NCBI GenBank assembly: GCA_900551915.1 | Contig: URXT01000001.1 | Location: 108,600-172,599, forward strand | Direction: 5' to 3' | Origin: an uncultured bacterium | GTDB taxonomy: Bacteria; Cyanobacteriota; Vampirovibrionia; Gastranaerophilales; Gastranaerophilaceae | DNA: 64,000 nt | Shown here: piece after piece, positions 27,508 through 36,316 of the stretch | How the letters are laid out: every line of letters begins with the position of its first letter | How positions within the stretch are numbered: the stretch's first letter is position 1 | The notes under the pieces: generated by a model | The model's input: only the letters and a program-made list of their open reading frames with translations | Databases searched by the model: none | Told to the model about the DNA's origin: nothing | Program-made: the position numbers and the translations under genes

Positions 27508-29895
27508 TTACCTTAAGTCAATAACGCTGATTCCGTCGCCGCCCTCACCGTCTCCGCCCGGACGGAAGTTTTTCACATAAGGCGACGTTTTAAGAAAATC
27601 TCTTACTGCGGCTTTCAATGCGCCTGTTCCATGCCCGTGAATTACCGAAACTTCTGCAAAACCTGCAAGGCTTGCCTGGTCTAAAAATAATTCCAATGCA
27701 TCAAGTGAATCTTCAACTGTTTTTCCGCGCAAATCAAGGCGGTTTGAAACCTCAGCGCGCCGCAATTCAAATCTTTCAATATTTACTGGCATATAACCGG
27801 TGGTTTTTCTGTCAAATTTTTTGTCATAAGGCGCAAGTTTTTCTTTATCCATTTTTGTTTTTATATTGCCCATTTGAACAAAAATCTTGCCTTTTTTGTC
27901 CGGTTTTGAAAGCACTGTGACTGTTTGGTGAAGTTCTTTTACAAGAAGTTTGTCGCCGATTTCGATTTTGTCAAAATCAACCGGTGCGTAATTGTTTTTC
28001 TCGTCGTATTTGCCAAGTTTTTCATTGAAGCCTTCTTCTATTTTTGCGAGCCTTGAATAAGAGCGACGGGCGATTTTTTCTGTTTTTTCGCGGCGCATTT
28101 CATCAAGAATTTCCTTGATTTCAGCGCGAACAGACATCATTTCATAATCGAATTTTGTTTTAATATTTTTTACTGTTTTTTTCTTGTCTTTTTTGATAGC
28201 TTCAAGATTTTCTTCATATTCTTTTTTGAGTTCGTCAGCTTCTTCTTTTGCAGTTTCGGAGTCTTTAAGGTTGTCTGAAAGTTTTTGCTGAGTTTCCTGC
28301 AATTTTTCAACAACAAGAATTGAGGGGTCTTTCTGGTTGATTAGAATTTCCTTTGCGCGTTCGGTAATCTCTTTTGACAGACCGAGATTGGCAGAAATAG
28401 CGATTGCATTGCTTAAACCCGGAATTCCGATTAAAAGCTTGTAGGTCGGCTTTAGAGAATTTGTATCAAACTCAACCGAGGCGTTTTTGAAATACGGATT
28501 TGTGTATTCAAGCGCCTTTAATTCGCCGTAGTGCGTTGTAATTGTTGAGAAAACTCCTTTTTGCGCAAGTTTTTCAAGAATAACTTTTGCAAGCACAGAA
28601 CCCTCCTGAGGGTCGGTTCCGGCACAGATTTCATCCAGAAGAACATAAGTTTCGTCATCTGATTTTTCGACAATCTCAATAATGTTTTTCATGTGCGAGG
28701 AGAAAGTCGACAAACTTTGCAAAATGCTCTGGTCGTCGCCGATATCTGCAAAAACCTGCTTAAACGGATAAAGCTTCGCCATTGTGCACGGCAGGAAAAA
28801 TCCGGCTTTTGCCATTAAAATAAATAATCCGATGGTTTTTATTGTAACTGTTTTTCCGCCTGTGTTTGAACCTGTGATTACGATGGATTTGTAATCTTTT
28901 CCTATTTCAAAGTCGTTTGAGACAATATTTTCGACCGTTCCGATTAAAAGCGGGTGGCGCATGTTTTCAAAACTTACTCTTTTTTCAGTTCCTGCCAAGG
29001 GCGGAATAATCTCCGGTTCAATTGCGTTAATTCTTGCGGCATACCGCGCTTTTGCAAAATGAAAATCAATCTCGGCAAGCGTTCTTTCCGCGATTTTCAA
29101 GTCCGTCATTTTTTCTTTTACCAGCGAAGACAGCTCAACAAGAATTCGCACCTGTTCGGCGTGGATTTGCGCCTGAATTTCGCGGATTTTGTTGTTAATC
29201 GGCACAAGTGCTTCCGGTTCAATATAAAAAGTTTTATTGGTTGCAGAAACGTCATGAACAATCCCTTTAACTTTGTTTTTTGAGGGCGCTTTTACCTGAA
29301 AAACAATTCTATCGTCGCGGGTTGTGTAAATATTCTCCTGCAAATGTTTTGCAAATTCTGTTGAATTAAGCAAATCATTAACTTTGTTCCTGAGATTTTT
29401 TTCGTTGTCGTTCAGTGACGCCCAAAGCCCTTTAAGTTCCGGAGTTGCATCTTTTTTTATTTCCAGATTTTCGTCAAAGGTATCGAAAATTCTTTCCTCC
29501 AAATCTCTTGCAGAAAGAAGATTTTCAGAAAGCCCGCGAAGCTGGGGAGCTTTAATTTGTTCGGAGTTCTCCTGAAGAAATTTCTTCACAAGCCTTGACG
29601 AACGCATTGTTTTGGCAACGTCGGTCAACTCTTCTTCAGTTAGATAGCTGATTTGTCCGTTTTTCTGGATTTTGTTGATATCTGCCACAAACCCTATTGG
29701 AATATCCAGCGCGAAATCAAGAAAACTTTTCGCTTCTTTTGTATAATTTAAGGCTTTTGTGATGTCGCCGTAAGAGGTGTAAACAGGCGCATTCAACGCT
29801 AAAGCTTTACTCTGCGGGGATTTGGCAAAGAGTGAAGCCTTCTCCTGAATTTTATCAAATTCTAATGTTTTGAGAGTTTTTGACACGATATCCAT
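27508..29895 (-). CDS. mutS2: Endonuclease MutS2
   Basis: A 795-residue MutS paralogue lacking the mismatch-recognition domains. The lever/clamp region is followed by the ATPase domain with ITGSNTGGKTVTIKT (Walker A), SLSTFSSHMKNIIEI and LLDEICAGTDPQEGS (Walker B). A KOW-like stretch, then the C-terminal Smr nuclease domain LDLRGKTVEDSLDALELF...VIHGHGTGALKAAVRDFL complete it. In other bacteria MutS2 limits recombination or rescues collided ribosomes. Upstream is a heptad inverted-repeat element shared with the divergent oxidoreductase gene. Confidence 0.96.
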   Translation of the reverse strand: MDIVSKTLKTLEFDKIQEKASLFAKSPQSKALALNAPVYTSYGDITKALNYTKEAKSFLDFALDIPIGFVADINKIQKNGQISYLTEEELTDVAKTMRSSRLVKKFLQENSEQIKAPQLRGLSENLLSARDLEERIFDTFDENLEIKKDATPELKGLWASLNDNEKNLRNKVNDLLNSTEFAKHLQENIYTTRDDRIVFQVKAPSKNKVKGIVHDVSATNKTFYIEPEALVPINNKIREIQAQIHAEQVRILVELSSLVKEKMTDLKIAERTLAEIDFHFAKARYAARINAIEPEIIPPLAGTEKRVSFENMRHPLLIGTVENIVSNDFEIGKDYKSIVITGSNTGGKTVTIKTIGLFILMAKAGFFLPCTMAKLYPFKQVFADIGDDQSILQSLSTFSSHMKNIIEIVEKSDDETYVLLDEICAGTDPQEGSVLAKVILEKLAQKGVFSTITTHYGELKALEYTNPYFKNASVEFDTNSLKPTYKLLIGIPGLSNAIAISANLGLSKEITERAKEILINQKDPSILVVEKLQETQQKLSDNLKDSETAKEEADELKKEYEENLEAIKKDKKKTVKNIKTKFDYEMMSVRAEIKEILDEMRREKTEKIARRSYSRLAKIEEGFNEKLGKYDEKNNYAPVDFDKIEIGDKLLVKELHQTVTVLSKPDKKGKIFVQMGNIKTKMDKEKLAPYDKKFDRKTTGYMPVNIERFELRRAEVSNRLDLRGKTVEDSLDALELFLDQASLAGFAEVSVIHGHGTGALKAAVRDFLKTSPYVKNFRPGGDGEGGDGISVIDLR

Positions 29896-29934
29896 ATGGA
29901 AATTGTACTATTTCAAGGCTGATTTGCAAGGCAG

Positions 29935-30082
29935 GTGAGAAGTGAAAGGTGAAAAGTCCATTACGGTAATTATTTATAAATAGACTCAAAGATAGTTGTT
30001 TATATAACTAATATTGAAAATACTTTAGCGGCATATATATACGGATATGAACTTTTCACCTTTCACTTCTCACTTTTCACTC
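29935..30082. repeat. Complete heptad-family inverted-repeat element
   Basis: Left end GTGAGAAGTGAAAGGTGAAA-AGTCCATTACGG (from 29935) is the near-perfect inverse of the right end, which reads TTTCACCTTTCACTTCTCAC within 30055-30074 and continues with CTTTTCACTC. The two 24-base arms share the same unit order, about 148 bp in total. Interior is AT-rich and non-coding. It separates the divergent mutS2 and oxidoreductase genes. Confidence 0.72.
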
Positions 30083-30174
30083 ATTCTCCGTCCCTCCCCC
30101 CTTGCATTGCCTCTGACTTTTGATTAAAATGTTGGTATTGATAGTAAATTAATAATCAAGAAGAGGGATATAAA

Positions 30175-31545
30175 ATGGCTGTAGAAAGACAACGCGTAGC
30201 AGAACAGGATAAATTACAGAGACGTCATAACTTTGACCCTGTTGAAAGCAATTTGACAGAAGAACAAGTTCAATTAGAGGCTTCAAGGTGTCTGCACTGT
30301 AAAAATCCACAGTGCGTAAAAGGCTGTCCGGTAAATATCCAAATCCCTGACTTTATTAAAGCAATAAAAGAAGGCAACCTTGAAAAAGCAGGTGAAATTA
30401 TCCGTCAAACCAGTATGCTTCCCTCTGTCTGCGGCCGCGTATGCCCGCAGGAGCGCCAGTGTGAAGGTAAATGTATTCTTGGAATTAAAGGCGAACCTGT
30501 TGCAATCGGAGCATTAGAAAGATATGTCGGTGACAATACAAAAGCTGATATGCCGGAAATTAAACCCTCGGGCAAAAAAGTTGCGGTTGTAGGCTCAGGC
30601 TGTGCCGGAATTACTGCCGCAGCTGATTTAAGAAAAGAAGGCCACGAAGTTGTTGTTTTCGAAGCCCTGCATGAACTCGGAGGCGTTCTTCGTTATGGTA
30701 TTCCGCCTTTCAGACTTCCGCGTACGGTTTTGGATAGAGAGATTACAAACCTCAAGGCAATGGGCGTTAAATTCCACACAAACGTCATTGTTGGAAAGTC
30801 TATAACTATGAAACAGCTTAAAGACGACGGATTTGACGCAATATTTATCTGTTCAGGCGCAGGCTTGCCGAAAATGCTTCATGTTCCGGGCGAAAATTTG
30901 AACGGAGTCTTTTCAGCAAACGAATTCCTGACACGCGTAAACTTGATGCACGCAGGCCAGCCAAACAGTCCGACACCATTGAAGGTCGGTAAAAAAGCTG
31001 CTGTTTTCGGCGGTGGAAACGTTGCCATGGATGCTGCAAGAACGGCTGTGCGCGTTGGGTTTGAAGAAGTTTATATTATCTACAGACGAACAGAAAAGGA
31101 ACTTCCGGCACGTCTTGAAGAAATCCGCCACGCAAAAGAAGAAGGTGTTATTTTTAAATTCCTCTATGCTCCGAAAGAAATCCTAGGCGAAGACGGTTAT
31201 GTCAAGGCTGTAGAACTTGAGGTTATGGAACTTGGCGAACCCGATGAAAGCGGACGCCGCAAGCCTGTTTCAACCGGCAAATTTGAAACAATGGATTTAG
31301 ACACTGTAATTGTTGCGCTCGGCACAGGCCCGAACCCGATTATCCAGCGTTCAGCCGAAGCTGAGGGGTTGGAAATTTTGACAGACAAACGCGGTTATAT
31401 CACTGTTGATTGTGATACTCGCTGTACAAGTATTCCGACAATTTACGCTGGCGGTGATGTTGCGCCGGTTGGTGAGTCAAACGCAATCAACGCAATGGGT
31501 GCAGGTAAAAAAGCTGCAAAAGCAATTAATGAATTGCTCAAGTAA
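30175..31545 (+). CDS. gltA: Homotetrameric-type NADPH glutamate synthase / NfnB-like flavoprotein
   Basis: A 456-residue FAD oxidoreductase. The N-terminal Fe-S domain has CLHCKNPQCVKGCPV and CGRVCPQERQCEGKC. Two nucleotide-binding folds follow, KVAVVGSGCAGITAAADLR (FAD) and KAAVFGGGNVAMDAARTA (NADPH), and the closing IYAGGDV...NAMGAGKKAA. It belongs to the small-subunit GltD/GltA family, which also includes the large subunit of NfnAB transhydrogenase. No NfnA partner and no glutaminase large subunit are adjacent, so the reaction is uncertain. AGAGGG precedes the ATG. Confidence 0.85.
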   Translation: MAVERQRVAEQDKLQRRHNFDPVESNLTEEQVQLEASRCLHCKNPQCVKGCPVNIQIPDFIKAIKEGNLEKAGEIIRQTSMLPSVCGRVCPQERQCEGKCILGIKGEPVAIGALERYVGDNTKADMPEIKPSGKKVAVVGSGCAGITAAADLRKEGHEVVVFEALHELGGVLRYGIPPFRLPRTVLDREITNLKAMGVKFHTNVIVGKSITMKQLKDDGFDAIFICSGAGLPKMLHVPGENLNGVFSANEFLTRVNLMHAGQPNSPTPLKVGKKAAVFGGGNVAMDAARTAVRVGFEEVYIIYRRTEKELPARLEEIRHAKEEGVIFKFLYAPKEILGEDGYVKAVELEVMELGEPDESGRRKPVSTGKFETMDLDTVIVALGTGPNPIIQRSAEAEGLEILTDKRGYITVDCDTRCTSIPTIYAGGDVAPVGESNAINAMGAGKKAAKAINELLK

Positions 31546-31601
31546 AATTTGAGGGTAGATTTCTTACTAATTGTACTGTTGGAAATCCATATGAGGAGAT
31601 A

Positions 31602-32504
31602 ATGAAAACAAAATTCCTGAAAAATATTTTATTAGTAAGCATAACTTTTGGGATGTTAGTTTCGCCTTGTTTTGCTCTGGAATTAGACCTGTCAGTTGAT
31701 GAAGAAATCCGCAAAAATTACAACCCTTCAAAGCTTGAGCAGCAAAATCTTCCGCCGCTTCCAAAAACAACCGGTTCGCAATCCAAAACCGTCACAACGC
31801 AGCCAAGGCCGGCTCAAACTACAACTTCAACCCCGCCTAAAACAGTTCCGACAACCTCCGAACCTGTCATAAAACGAGTTAATAAAAATCTGCCGGGCTC
31901 AACGCTTACAAAAGATGATTTTACTGCAATCAAGATAAAAAAAGGTACAAAGTTTCGGGTAAAATCAAATGCAATTGTTTCAGATTACCTGCATGAAGGC
32001 TCAAAAGTCAGCTTTACATCACTAACTCCGGTTTATCAAAAATACATTACAATTCCGGCCGGTGCAAAATTGAAAGCTTCTGTTAAAGATGTTCACCCGC
32101 CCCAGATGACAGGAAACGGAGGTCTGGTTGTACTTGTTTTGGAAAGTGTGACTTTTAACGGTAAAACTTATTCTGCGCATGGAAAAGTTACAAAGGCCAA
32201 TCATAAAAAGATTTTTGTGAACAATATAAAAGGAAAACGTCAATACTGGAAAGGTGTTGCTAATCAAATTGACAAAGGCAAAAATTTCTATAAAAAAACT
32301 CGAAAAACCTCCTCAAAACTTGCCAATAATGCTGTTGGTGTTATAATTTCACCTATTCCGACAATTATCGGAATTGCAGCATACGGTGTGAATCTTGTGC
32401 TTTCACCTGTTATATCAATCGGCTACAAAGGCGGGCGTATTTCAATTCCGGCAGGCAGCGAATTTGAATTCAAAGTTCAGGAAAATATATATTTAAGTTT
32501 ATAA
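31602..32504 (+). CDS. Secreted protein with VirB10/TrbI-like core, paralogue of the 36.4-kb gene
   Basis: A 300-residue exported protein. Signal peptide to about residue 26 (VSPCFALE), then a Pro/Thr/Ser-rich linker (50-90). The core (108-200) reads IKIKKGTKFRVKSN...GSKVSFTSLTPVY...IPAGAKLKASVKDVHPP...GGLVVLVLESVTFNGKTY, and it ends with IPAGSEFEFKVQENIYLSL. Two short hydrophobic stretches (PIPTIIGIAAYGVNLVLSPV) lie between. The GT...IP-G...L..V pattern recalls the VirB10/TrbI C-terminal domain, but no secretion-system genes are near. The same layout appears in the 36,402-37,370 protein. Function unknown; strong GAGGAG before the ATG. Confidence 0.7.
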   Translation: MKTKFLKNILLVSITFGMLVSPCFALELDLSVDEEIRKNYNPSKLEQQNLPPLPKTTGSQSKTVTTQPRPAQTTTSTPPKTVPTTSEPVIKRVNKNLPGSTLTKDDFTAIKIKKGTKFRVKSNAIVSDYLHEGSKVSFTSLTPVYQKYITIPAGAKLKASVKDVHPPQMTGNGGLVVLVLESVTFNGKTYSAHGKVTKANHKKIFVNNIKGKRQYWKGVANQIDKGKNFYKKTRKTSSKLANNAVGVIISPIPTIIGIAAYGVNLVLSPVISIGYKGGRISIPAGSEFEFKVQENIYLSL

Positions 32505-32535
32505 TTTTCAGATAAACTTTGCTTTAAAAATTTAT

Positions 32536-32573
32536 AAGCATGCCTGTAATCTTTATTACAGGCATGCTTTTTT
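32536..32573 (+). terminator. Rho-independent terminator after the secreted-protein gene
   Basis: AAGCATGCCTGTAAT and ATTACAGGCATGCTT form a 15-bp stem with a short loop and a TTTTTT tail. Confidence 0.93.
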
Positions 32574-32651
32574 ATTTTTTAAGATTTATTCCTGCTCTTC
32601 TTTTGCATTTTAAAACTTCAATCTATAACAGCATTTTGGGCTTTTTTTAAT

Positions 32652-32676
32652 AAAAAAAATGGAGCCTTTTGGCTCC
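32652..32676 (-). terminator. Minus-strand terminator downstream of tRNA-Gly(CCC)
   Basis: On the minus strand GGAGCC-AAAA-GGCTCC is followed by ATTTTTTTTATT. It lies about 160 bases after the tRNA and is the first good terminator in that direction. Confidence 0.75.
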
Positions 32677-32837
32677 GTTGGAATTAAGAATAGCTGGAAG
32701 TATGAAAAAGATTTTTGTCTATATAATAATTAAACTAAAAAAATATTTAAATGGAATTGCCCTATCGGGTAATATTTAAAATTTATTTAAAAATAATATA
32801 ACGAGGTAAATTTTCACTTTGAATTAAAAATTTTATT

Positions 32838-32909
32838 AGCGGAAGACGGGACTCGAACCCGCGACGTCAACCTTGGGAAGGTTGCATTCTACCACTGAAT
32901 TACTTCCGC
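32838..32909 (-). tRNA. tRNA-Gly, anticodon CCC
   Basis: On the minus strand GCGGAAG opens the acceptor stem and CTTCCGC closes it, with discriminator U. The D arm is TTCAGTGGTAGAA, the anticodon arm CAACC-TTCCCAA-GGTTG (CCC), and the T arm GCGGG-TTCGAGT-CCCGT. No CCA is encoded; the genomic bases after the discriminator are AAT. Confidence 0.95.
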
Positions 32910-32920
32910 AAGTGAAAATA

Positions 32921-32950
32921 AAAAAGACCGATCTTTTGAAAGGTCTTTTT
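32921..32950 (-). terminator. Hairpin between the two tRNA-Gly genes
   Basis: AAAAAGACC and GGTCTTTTT form a stem with U runs on both strands. It lies between the UCC and CCC tRNAs, so the two may be transcribed or processed separately. Confidence 0.7.
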
Positions 32951-32952
32951 AA

Positions 32953-33028
32953 TGGAGCGGAAGACGAGACTCGAACTCGCAACAACCTGCTTGGAAGGCA
33001 GGGACTCTAGCCATTGAGTTACTTCCGC
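32953..33028 (-). tRNA. tRNA-Gly, anticodon UCC, with encoded CCA
   Basis: The minus strand folds to a cloverleaf: acceptor GCGGAAG/CTTCCGC, D arm CTCAATGGCTAGAG, anticodon arm CCTGC-CTTCCAA-GCAGG (UCC), T arm GCGAG-TTCGAGT-CTCGT, discriminator U and CCA encoded at 32953-32955. This contrasts with the neighbouring tRNA-Gly(CCC), which lacks CCA. Confidence 0.96.
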
Positions 33029-33049
33029 ATATTTACTTGTCACAAAAAA

Positions 33050-33078
33050 ATAATAGCTTAAACATATTTTTTTTGCAA
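33050..33078 (-). promoter_or_regulatory. Promoter of the tRNA-Gly genes
   Basis: On the minus strand TTGCAA (33078-33073), 17 bases, TATTAT (33055-33050), about 20 bases before the tRNA-Gly(UCC) 5' end. Confidence 0.65.
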
Positions 33079-33224
33079 GTGCAAGATTTATTTTTTATAA
33101 TTACTGTTTTTGGGGTGTTAAATAAACCTAACTCTTTAGAATTACTCCCTGGTTGTTAAATCTGGTTTCAAAAAGTTATTCTTTTGAGTGGTGAAATTCC
33201 GCTTGAAAAACGTTATCATATTAT

Positions 33225-33313
33225 AGTAAGCCTGTTGTATCCAAGCACTTTTTCGGGGTTGCGACAAGATTTTTTCTTAAGCGTGGTTTGGTTGAAAATA
33301 TGGCAGGCTTATT
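33225..33313. other. Possible structured RNA in a 500-bp gene-free stretch
   Basis: The region 33029-33537 has no convincing gene. Within it TAAGCCTG (33227-33234) and CAGGCTTA (33304-33311) are perfect inverted repeats. Nested inside them CCAAGCAC (33241-33248) can pair imperfectly with GTGGTTTGG (33283-33291). This gives a closed, internally looped hairpin of about 85 bases. It matches no RNA family I recognise. No promoter or U-tract tightly frames it. Confidence 0.35.
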
Positions 33314-33373
33314 CCCTGCGATATTAAAAATTTTTTAATATAAGTTACATCTTTAATACTATGTACAATTTTA

Positions 33374-33402
33374 TTATCAATGGTTTTCACGTTTGATATA
33401 CT
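33374..33402 (+). promoter_or_regulatory. Probable promoter of the HExxH gene
   Basis: TTATCA (33374-33379), 17 bases, TATACT (33397-33402). The leader would be about 130 bases, carrying the palindromic GTGCCTGAGGCAC (33436-33448), whose reverse complement GTGCCTCAGGCAC occurs at 7528-7540 beside accC. Confidence 0.5.
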
Positions 33403-33537
33403 AAGGCTTGGCAGAAATGACAGGTCTTTTTTTTGTGCCTGAGGCACATAAACGACAGTCCTCCTTTTCGTAGCGCAATTTTTTTAGTCAAATTGTTTTT
33501 ATTTAAATAATGGAAAATTTTTAGGAGAAAATGTTTT

Positions 33538-34599
33538 ATGATTACATTGGGGCGTTTGATTTACAAAGCTACCGGAGTTATGTCAAAAAAGGGAATTGTT
33601 AAAAACTGCGAGAAAATAGGTAAAACACTTGCCGGAGAAATTAAAACAAATGGTGGAAATGTTGAAGTTAAAAGAGTTTCAGAACTTCTTGAACAAACAA
33701 TCGGCAAAAAGAAGTCTGCAAAAATTACGATTGCAGAAGATTTGGATACATTTAAAGCTTTTGCCAGAGAACACCTGAGCTTATCTGATGAAGTGGCAGA
33801 AACGCATTTCCGATATAGCAAATCAGCGGTAATTCCTGGTAAGAACGGAAAAGTTCTTTTAAGCCTCAGATTAAAAAATATGAATGAAGCCCAGGCTCTT
33901 AATACTACATCTCATGAACTTGAGCATGTATTTTATAATACAGTCAGCAGTGATAATGCGATGATACTAGCAATTAGAAAATGCATACCTGAAAATATAC
34001 TTAATAATATTCAGAAAAGACACAGTTCTTTTATAAATGATACTATATTAGATTTTCAATGCGCACTTATTGAAAAATCTAACCTCGGTTCTGCATCAAG
34101 CAGATTACAGGATTTTACGGAACATAAGGCGGGAATTGAAGGCTTGCTTAAACAAACAGGTTTTAAAACCAGAGAACAGCTTCAAGATTCAATCAGAACA
34201 GTTATACGGCAGGATATTATTCTTCCGCATAATAACGGAATAAACCTTGATTTATTAAAAATATTACGCAAAGGAATTCAGGATGAAGCACGGGCTTACA
34301 AAGTCGGCGGACGGGTTTTGGGACATTTTACTCCAAATGAAAATATCTCAAAGTCTGAAATGCTTGGCCAGCTTTATGACGAAGCAGCAATTGTCCTTAA
34401 AGGCGAGATTAAAAATCAGAGGAAAAACAGATGGCGTAAGTTGTTTGGAAAACCTCAAATAGATTACCATGTTCCAAAACCTACAATTCTTGAGTCATCA
34501 GAAGAATTTAAGCCTTTTTCTGTACTAAAAGTTGCCTCGGAAGATGTTCCGCCGCAGATAAAAACGGCATTAAATAAAAAAACTCCGGATTTTAATTAA
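33538..34599 (+). CDS. Hypothetical protein with HExxH zincin-like motif
   Basis: A 353-residue protein without signal peptide or membrane helix. TTSHELEHVFYN places an HExxH metal-binding motif at residues 126-130, and DEARAYKVGG at about 249-258 could supply a third ligand, as in several zincin families. The regions before and after match no domain I recognise. AGGAG lies 10 bases before the ATG. It stands alone between tRNA-Gly and pckA and ends in a terminator overlapping its stop. A cytoplasmic or non-classically exported metallopeptidase is an inference from the motif alone. Confidence 0.65.
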   Translation: MITLGRLIYKATGVMSKKGIVKNCEKIGKTLAGEIKTNGGNVEVKRVSELLEQTIGKKKSAKITIAEDLDTFKAFAREHLSLSDEVAETHFRYSKSAVIPGKNGKVLLSLRLKNMNEAQALNTTSHELEHVFYNTVSSDNAMILAIRKCIPENILNNIQKRHSSFINDTILDFQCALIEKSNLGSASSRLQDFTEHKAGIEGLLKQTGFKTREQLQDSIRTVIRQDIILPHNNGINLDLLKILRKGIQDEARAYKVGGRVLGHFTPNENISKSEMLGQLYDEAAIVLKGEIKNQRKNRWRKLFGKPQIDYHVPKPTILESSEEFKPFSVLKVASEDVPPQIKTALNKKTPDFN

Positions 34600-34614
34600 A
34601 ATCCGGAGTTTTTA
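34581..34614 (+). terminator. Terminator overlapping the stop codon of the HExxH gene
   Basis: AACTCCGGATTTTAATTAAAATCCGGAGTT is a perfect inverted repeat with TTTTT after it; the TAA stop is in its centre. It is symmetric, so it may also end the convergent pckA transcript. Confidence 0.9.
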
Positions 34615-34637
34615 AATCAATATTCAGATATTAAATT

Positions 34638-36299
34638 TTACACACCTGCAAATGATGTTGCTTCTTTAACAACTGCTTCAAGAGCTTCCAAAGCGTCTGC
34701 CGGTAATTTATCGATACCTGCTTTTTCAGTTTCTCTAGATTTAACAAAGTTAATTCTGTCATTCATGCGGGCAACAAATTGTGAAGCGTATTCTTTATTA
34801 GAGAAGGAAGCGTCAAAACCTTCAACATCCATAATTTGAATGTCAGAGAAGTTTTCCCATTTGTGGAAGTTTGCACTGCCTTCAACAATAGCTTCAATAA
34901 TACCCAATGTGTGAGCAGGTTTAACTTTTGTACCCATAAATTCACCTGTGTTCAAGATGTAGCAGTCAACGCCATCAGCTATTAACTGTTTGAATCTTGT
35001 ATAGTCAACTGAAAGCGGGTAAACTCTGAACGGGTTAGCATAAGGTTCAACAACCAATGCATTCGGGTCAACGCCGGCTGCAAGTCTTTCTGCAGAAGAG
35101 CGTTTTGTTGCAAGAGTTGCTCCCATCGCAGAACCTAATGAAGCTCCTGACAATTTCAAAACAGGCGGAATTGTCGGGTCTTTCATTAACCAGAAAATCG
35201 CATTAATCGGCTGGTCAATTCTGTCAACTCTGTTTGGTGACCAGAGTTTTGATTTAACAGCACGTCCGTTACCGTTTCTGATATCTTCTGTAACTGAAAC
35301 AACTTTTCCGTCAGCAAGAGCGATTGCACCTGCGTTCTGTTGAGTTAAGATATATTTGTTGTCATCACAGCCAATCGGGTAATCTGCTGTTTTATCGAAG
35401 TAAGCAGGTTCAAGAGCGATTGTGTATTTGTCATGAACGTTGATAATAAATGCATCGTCGTGAAGAACAGTGATGTTATATTTGTTGTTGTGTTTAGCAT
35501 GTGTAATAGTTGATTTACCAGAGCCTGAAAGTCCGAAAACTGCTACCTGGAATGATTTTCCGCCGTCAAGGTTGTAACGTTTCATACCGCCGTGGCATGA
35601 AGCATAGCCGTTACGTGCAGCGCAGCCCCAGGCAAGTGTTAATGTACCTTTTTTGTGTTCGCCGAAGTATCTCATACCCAAAATACAAGCACAGTTGTGT
35701 TCAGGGTCAAAGAATGTCAAACCATACGGGAAGTCAGGGTGTGTCCAGTCCGGATCAGAGAATACATAGATGTCGCCATCCGGTAACTGTCTTGAATTTG
35801 CATACATTTCAGTGTATTTTTCGTTAATATACTGGAAGTTTAGCATCCAAGAGTACATAATGTTTTCAAATCCTTCAGGAATCATTAAGTGAGCTTTTAC
35901 CATGAAGTCTTCTTCCAAACCGACAACAGCTTCTGTTCTGTACATTAATCTGTCGCGGGTACCATAAATTGCTTCACGGATAATCGGAAGTAAATATTTC
36001 AAATCACAATTTGGTTCACCAACGATTTTTCTTGCAGCAGCGCAACGGCCAACTACAGTACCATCGTTGAACAATAACTGATTTGCGCCTTGCGGAAGAC
36101 CAATTTTTTCCGGCTGGTAAACTGGCATGCCTGTTAATTCAATTGTTCCGGGGCTGTTTTTTGCTAGTTTGTAAGCTTCTGATACTGACTTTACTTCTTC
36201 AACATTATTTCCGAAGAAAGGTGCAGTAATTGTAGCACGAGCTGCTGACATAAGTTCTTTGAGCTCTTCTGAATTTGTAAAAAATTCTTTTGTTGCCAT
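34638..36299 (-). CDS. pckA: Phosphoenolpyruvate carboxykinase (ATP)
   Basis: A 553-residue ATP-type PEPCK, which interconverts oxaloacetate plus ATP with PEP, CO2 and ADP. Visible are the P-loop GLSGSGKSTITHAKH, the metal-binding region HDDAFIINV, and WGCAARNGYASCHGG. Later come SPNRVDRIDQPINAIFWLMK and the adenine-site stretch FMGTKVKPAHTLG. It is slightly longer than the common 520-540. In a fermentative gut bacterium it can work in either direction. Start ATG follows AAGGAG. The promoter region carries a perfect operator-like palindrome. Confidence 0.94.
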   Translation of the reverse strand: MATKEFFTNSEELKELMSAARATITAPFFGNNVEEVKSVSEAYKLAKNSPGTIELTGMPVYQPEKIGLPQGANQLLFNDGTVVGRCAAARKIVGEPNCDLKYLLPIIREAIYGTRDRLMYRTEAVVGLEEDFMVKAHLMIPEGFENIMYSWMLNFQYINEKYTEMYANSRQLPDGDIYVFSDPDWTHPDFPYGLTFFDPEHNCACILGMRYFGEHKKGTLTLAWGCAARNGYASCHGGMKRYNLDGGKSFQVAVFGLSGSGKSTITHAKHNNKYNITVLHDDAFIINVHDKYTIALEPAYFDKTADYPIGCDDNKYILTQQNAGAIALADGKVVSVTEDIRNGNGRAVKSKLWSPNRVDRIDQPINAIFWLMKDPTIPPVLKLSGASLGSAMGATLATKRSSAERLAAGVDPNALVVEPYANPFRVYPLSVDYTRFKQLIADGVDCYILNTGEFMGTKVKPAHTLGIIEAIVEGSANFHKWENFSDIQIMDVEGFDASFSNKEYASQFVARMNDRINFVKSRETEKAGIDKLPADALEALEAVVKEATSFAGV

Positions 36300-36316
36300 A
36301 ATATTCTCCTTCTTTT

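Noticed and set aside
31602..32504. Lipoprotein from SPCFA
   Set aside because: The residues before Cys do not fit the lipobox (needs a small residue at -1 and Leu/Val/Ile near -3); ordinary signal peptidase cleavage is more likely.
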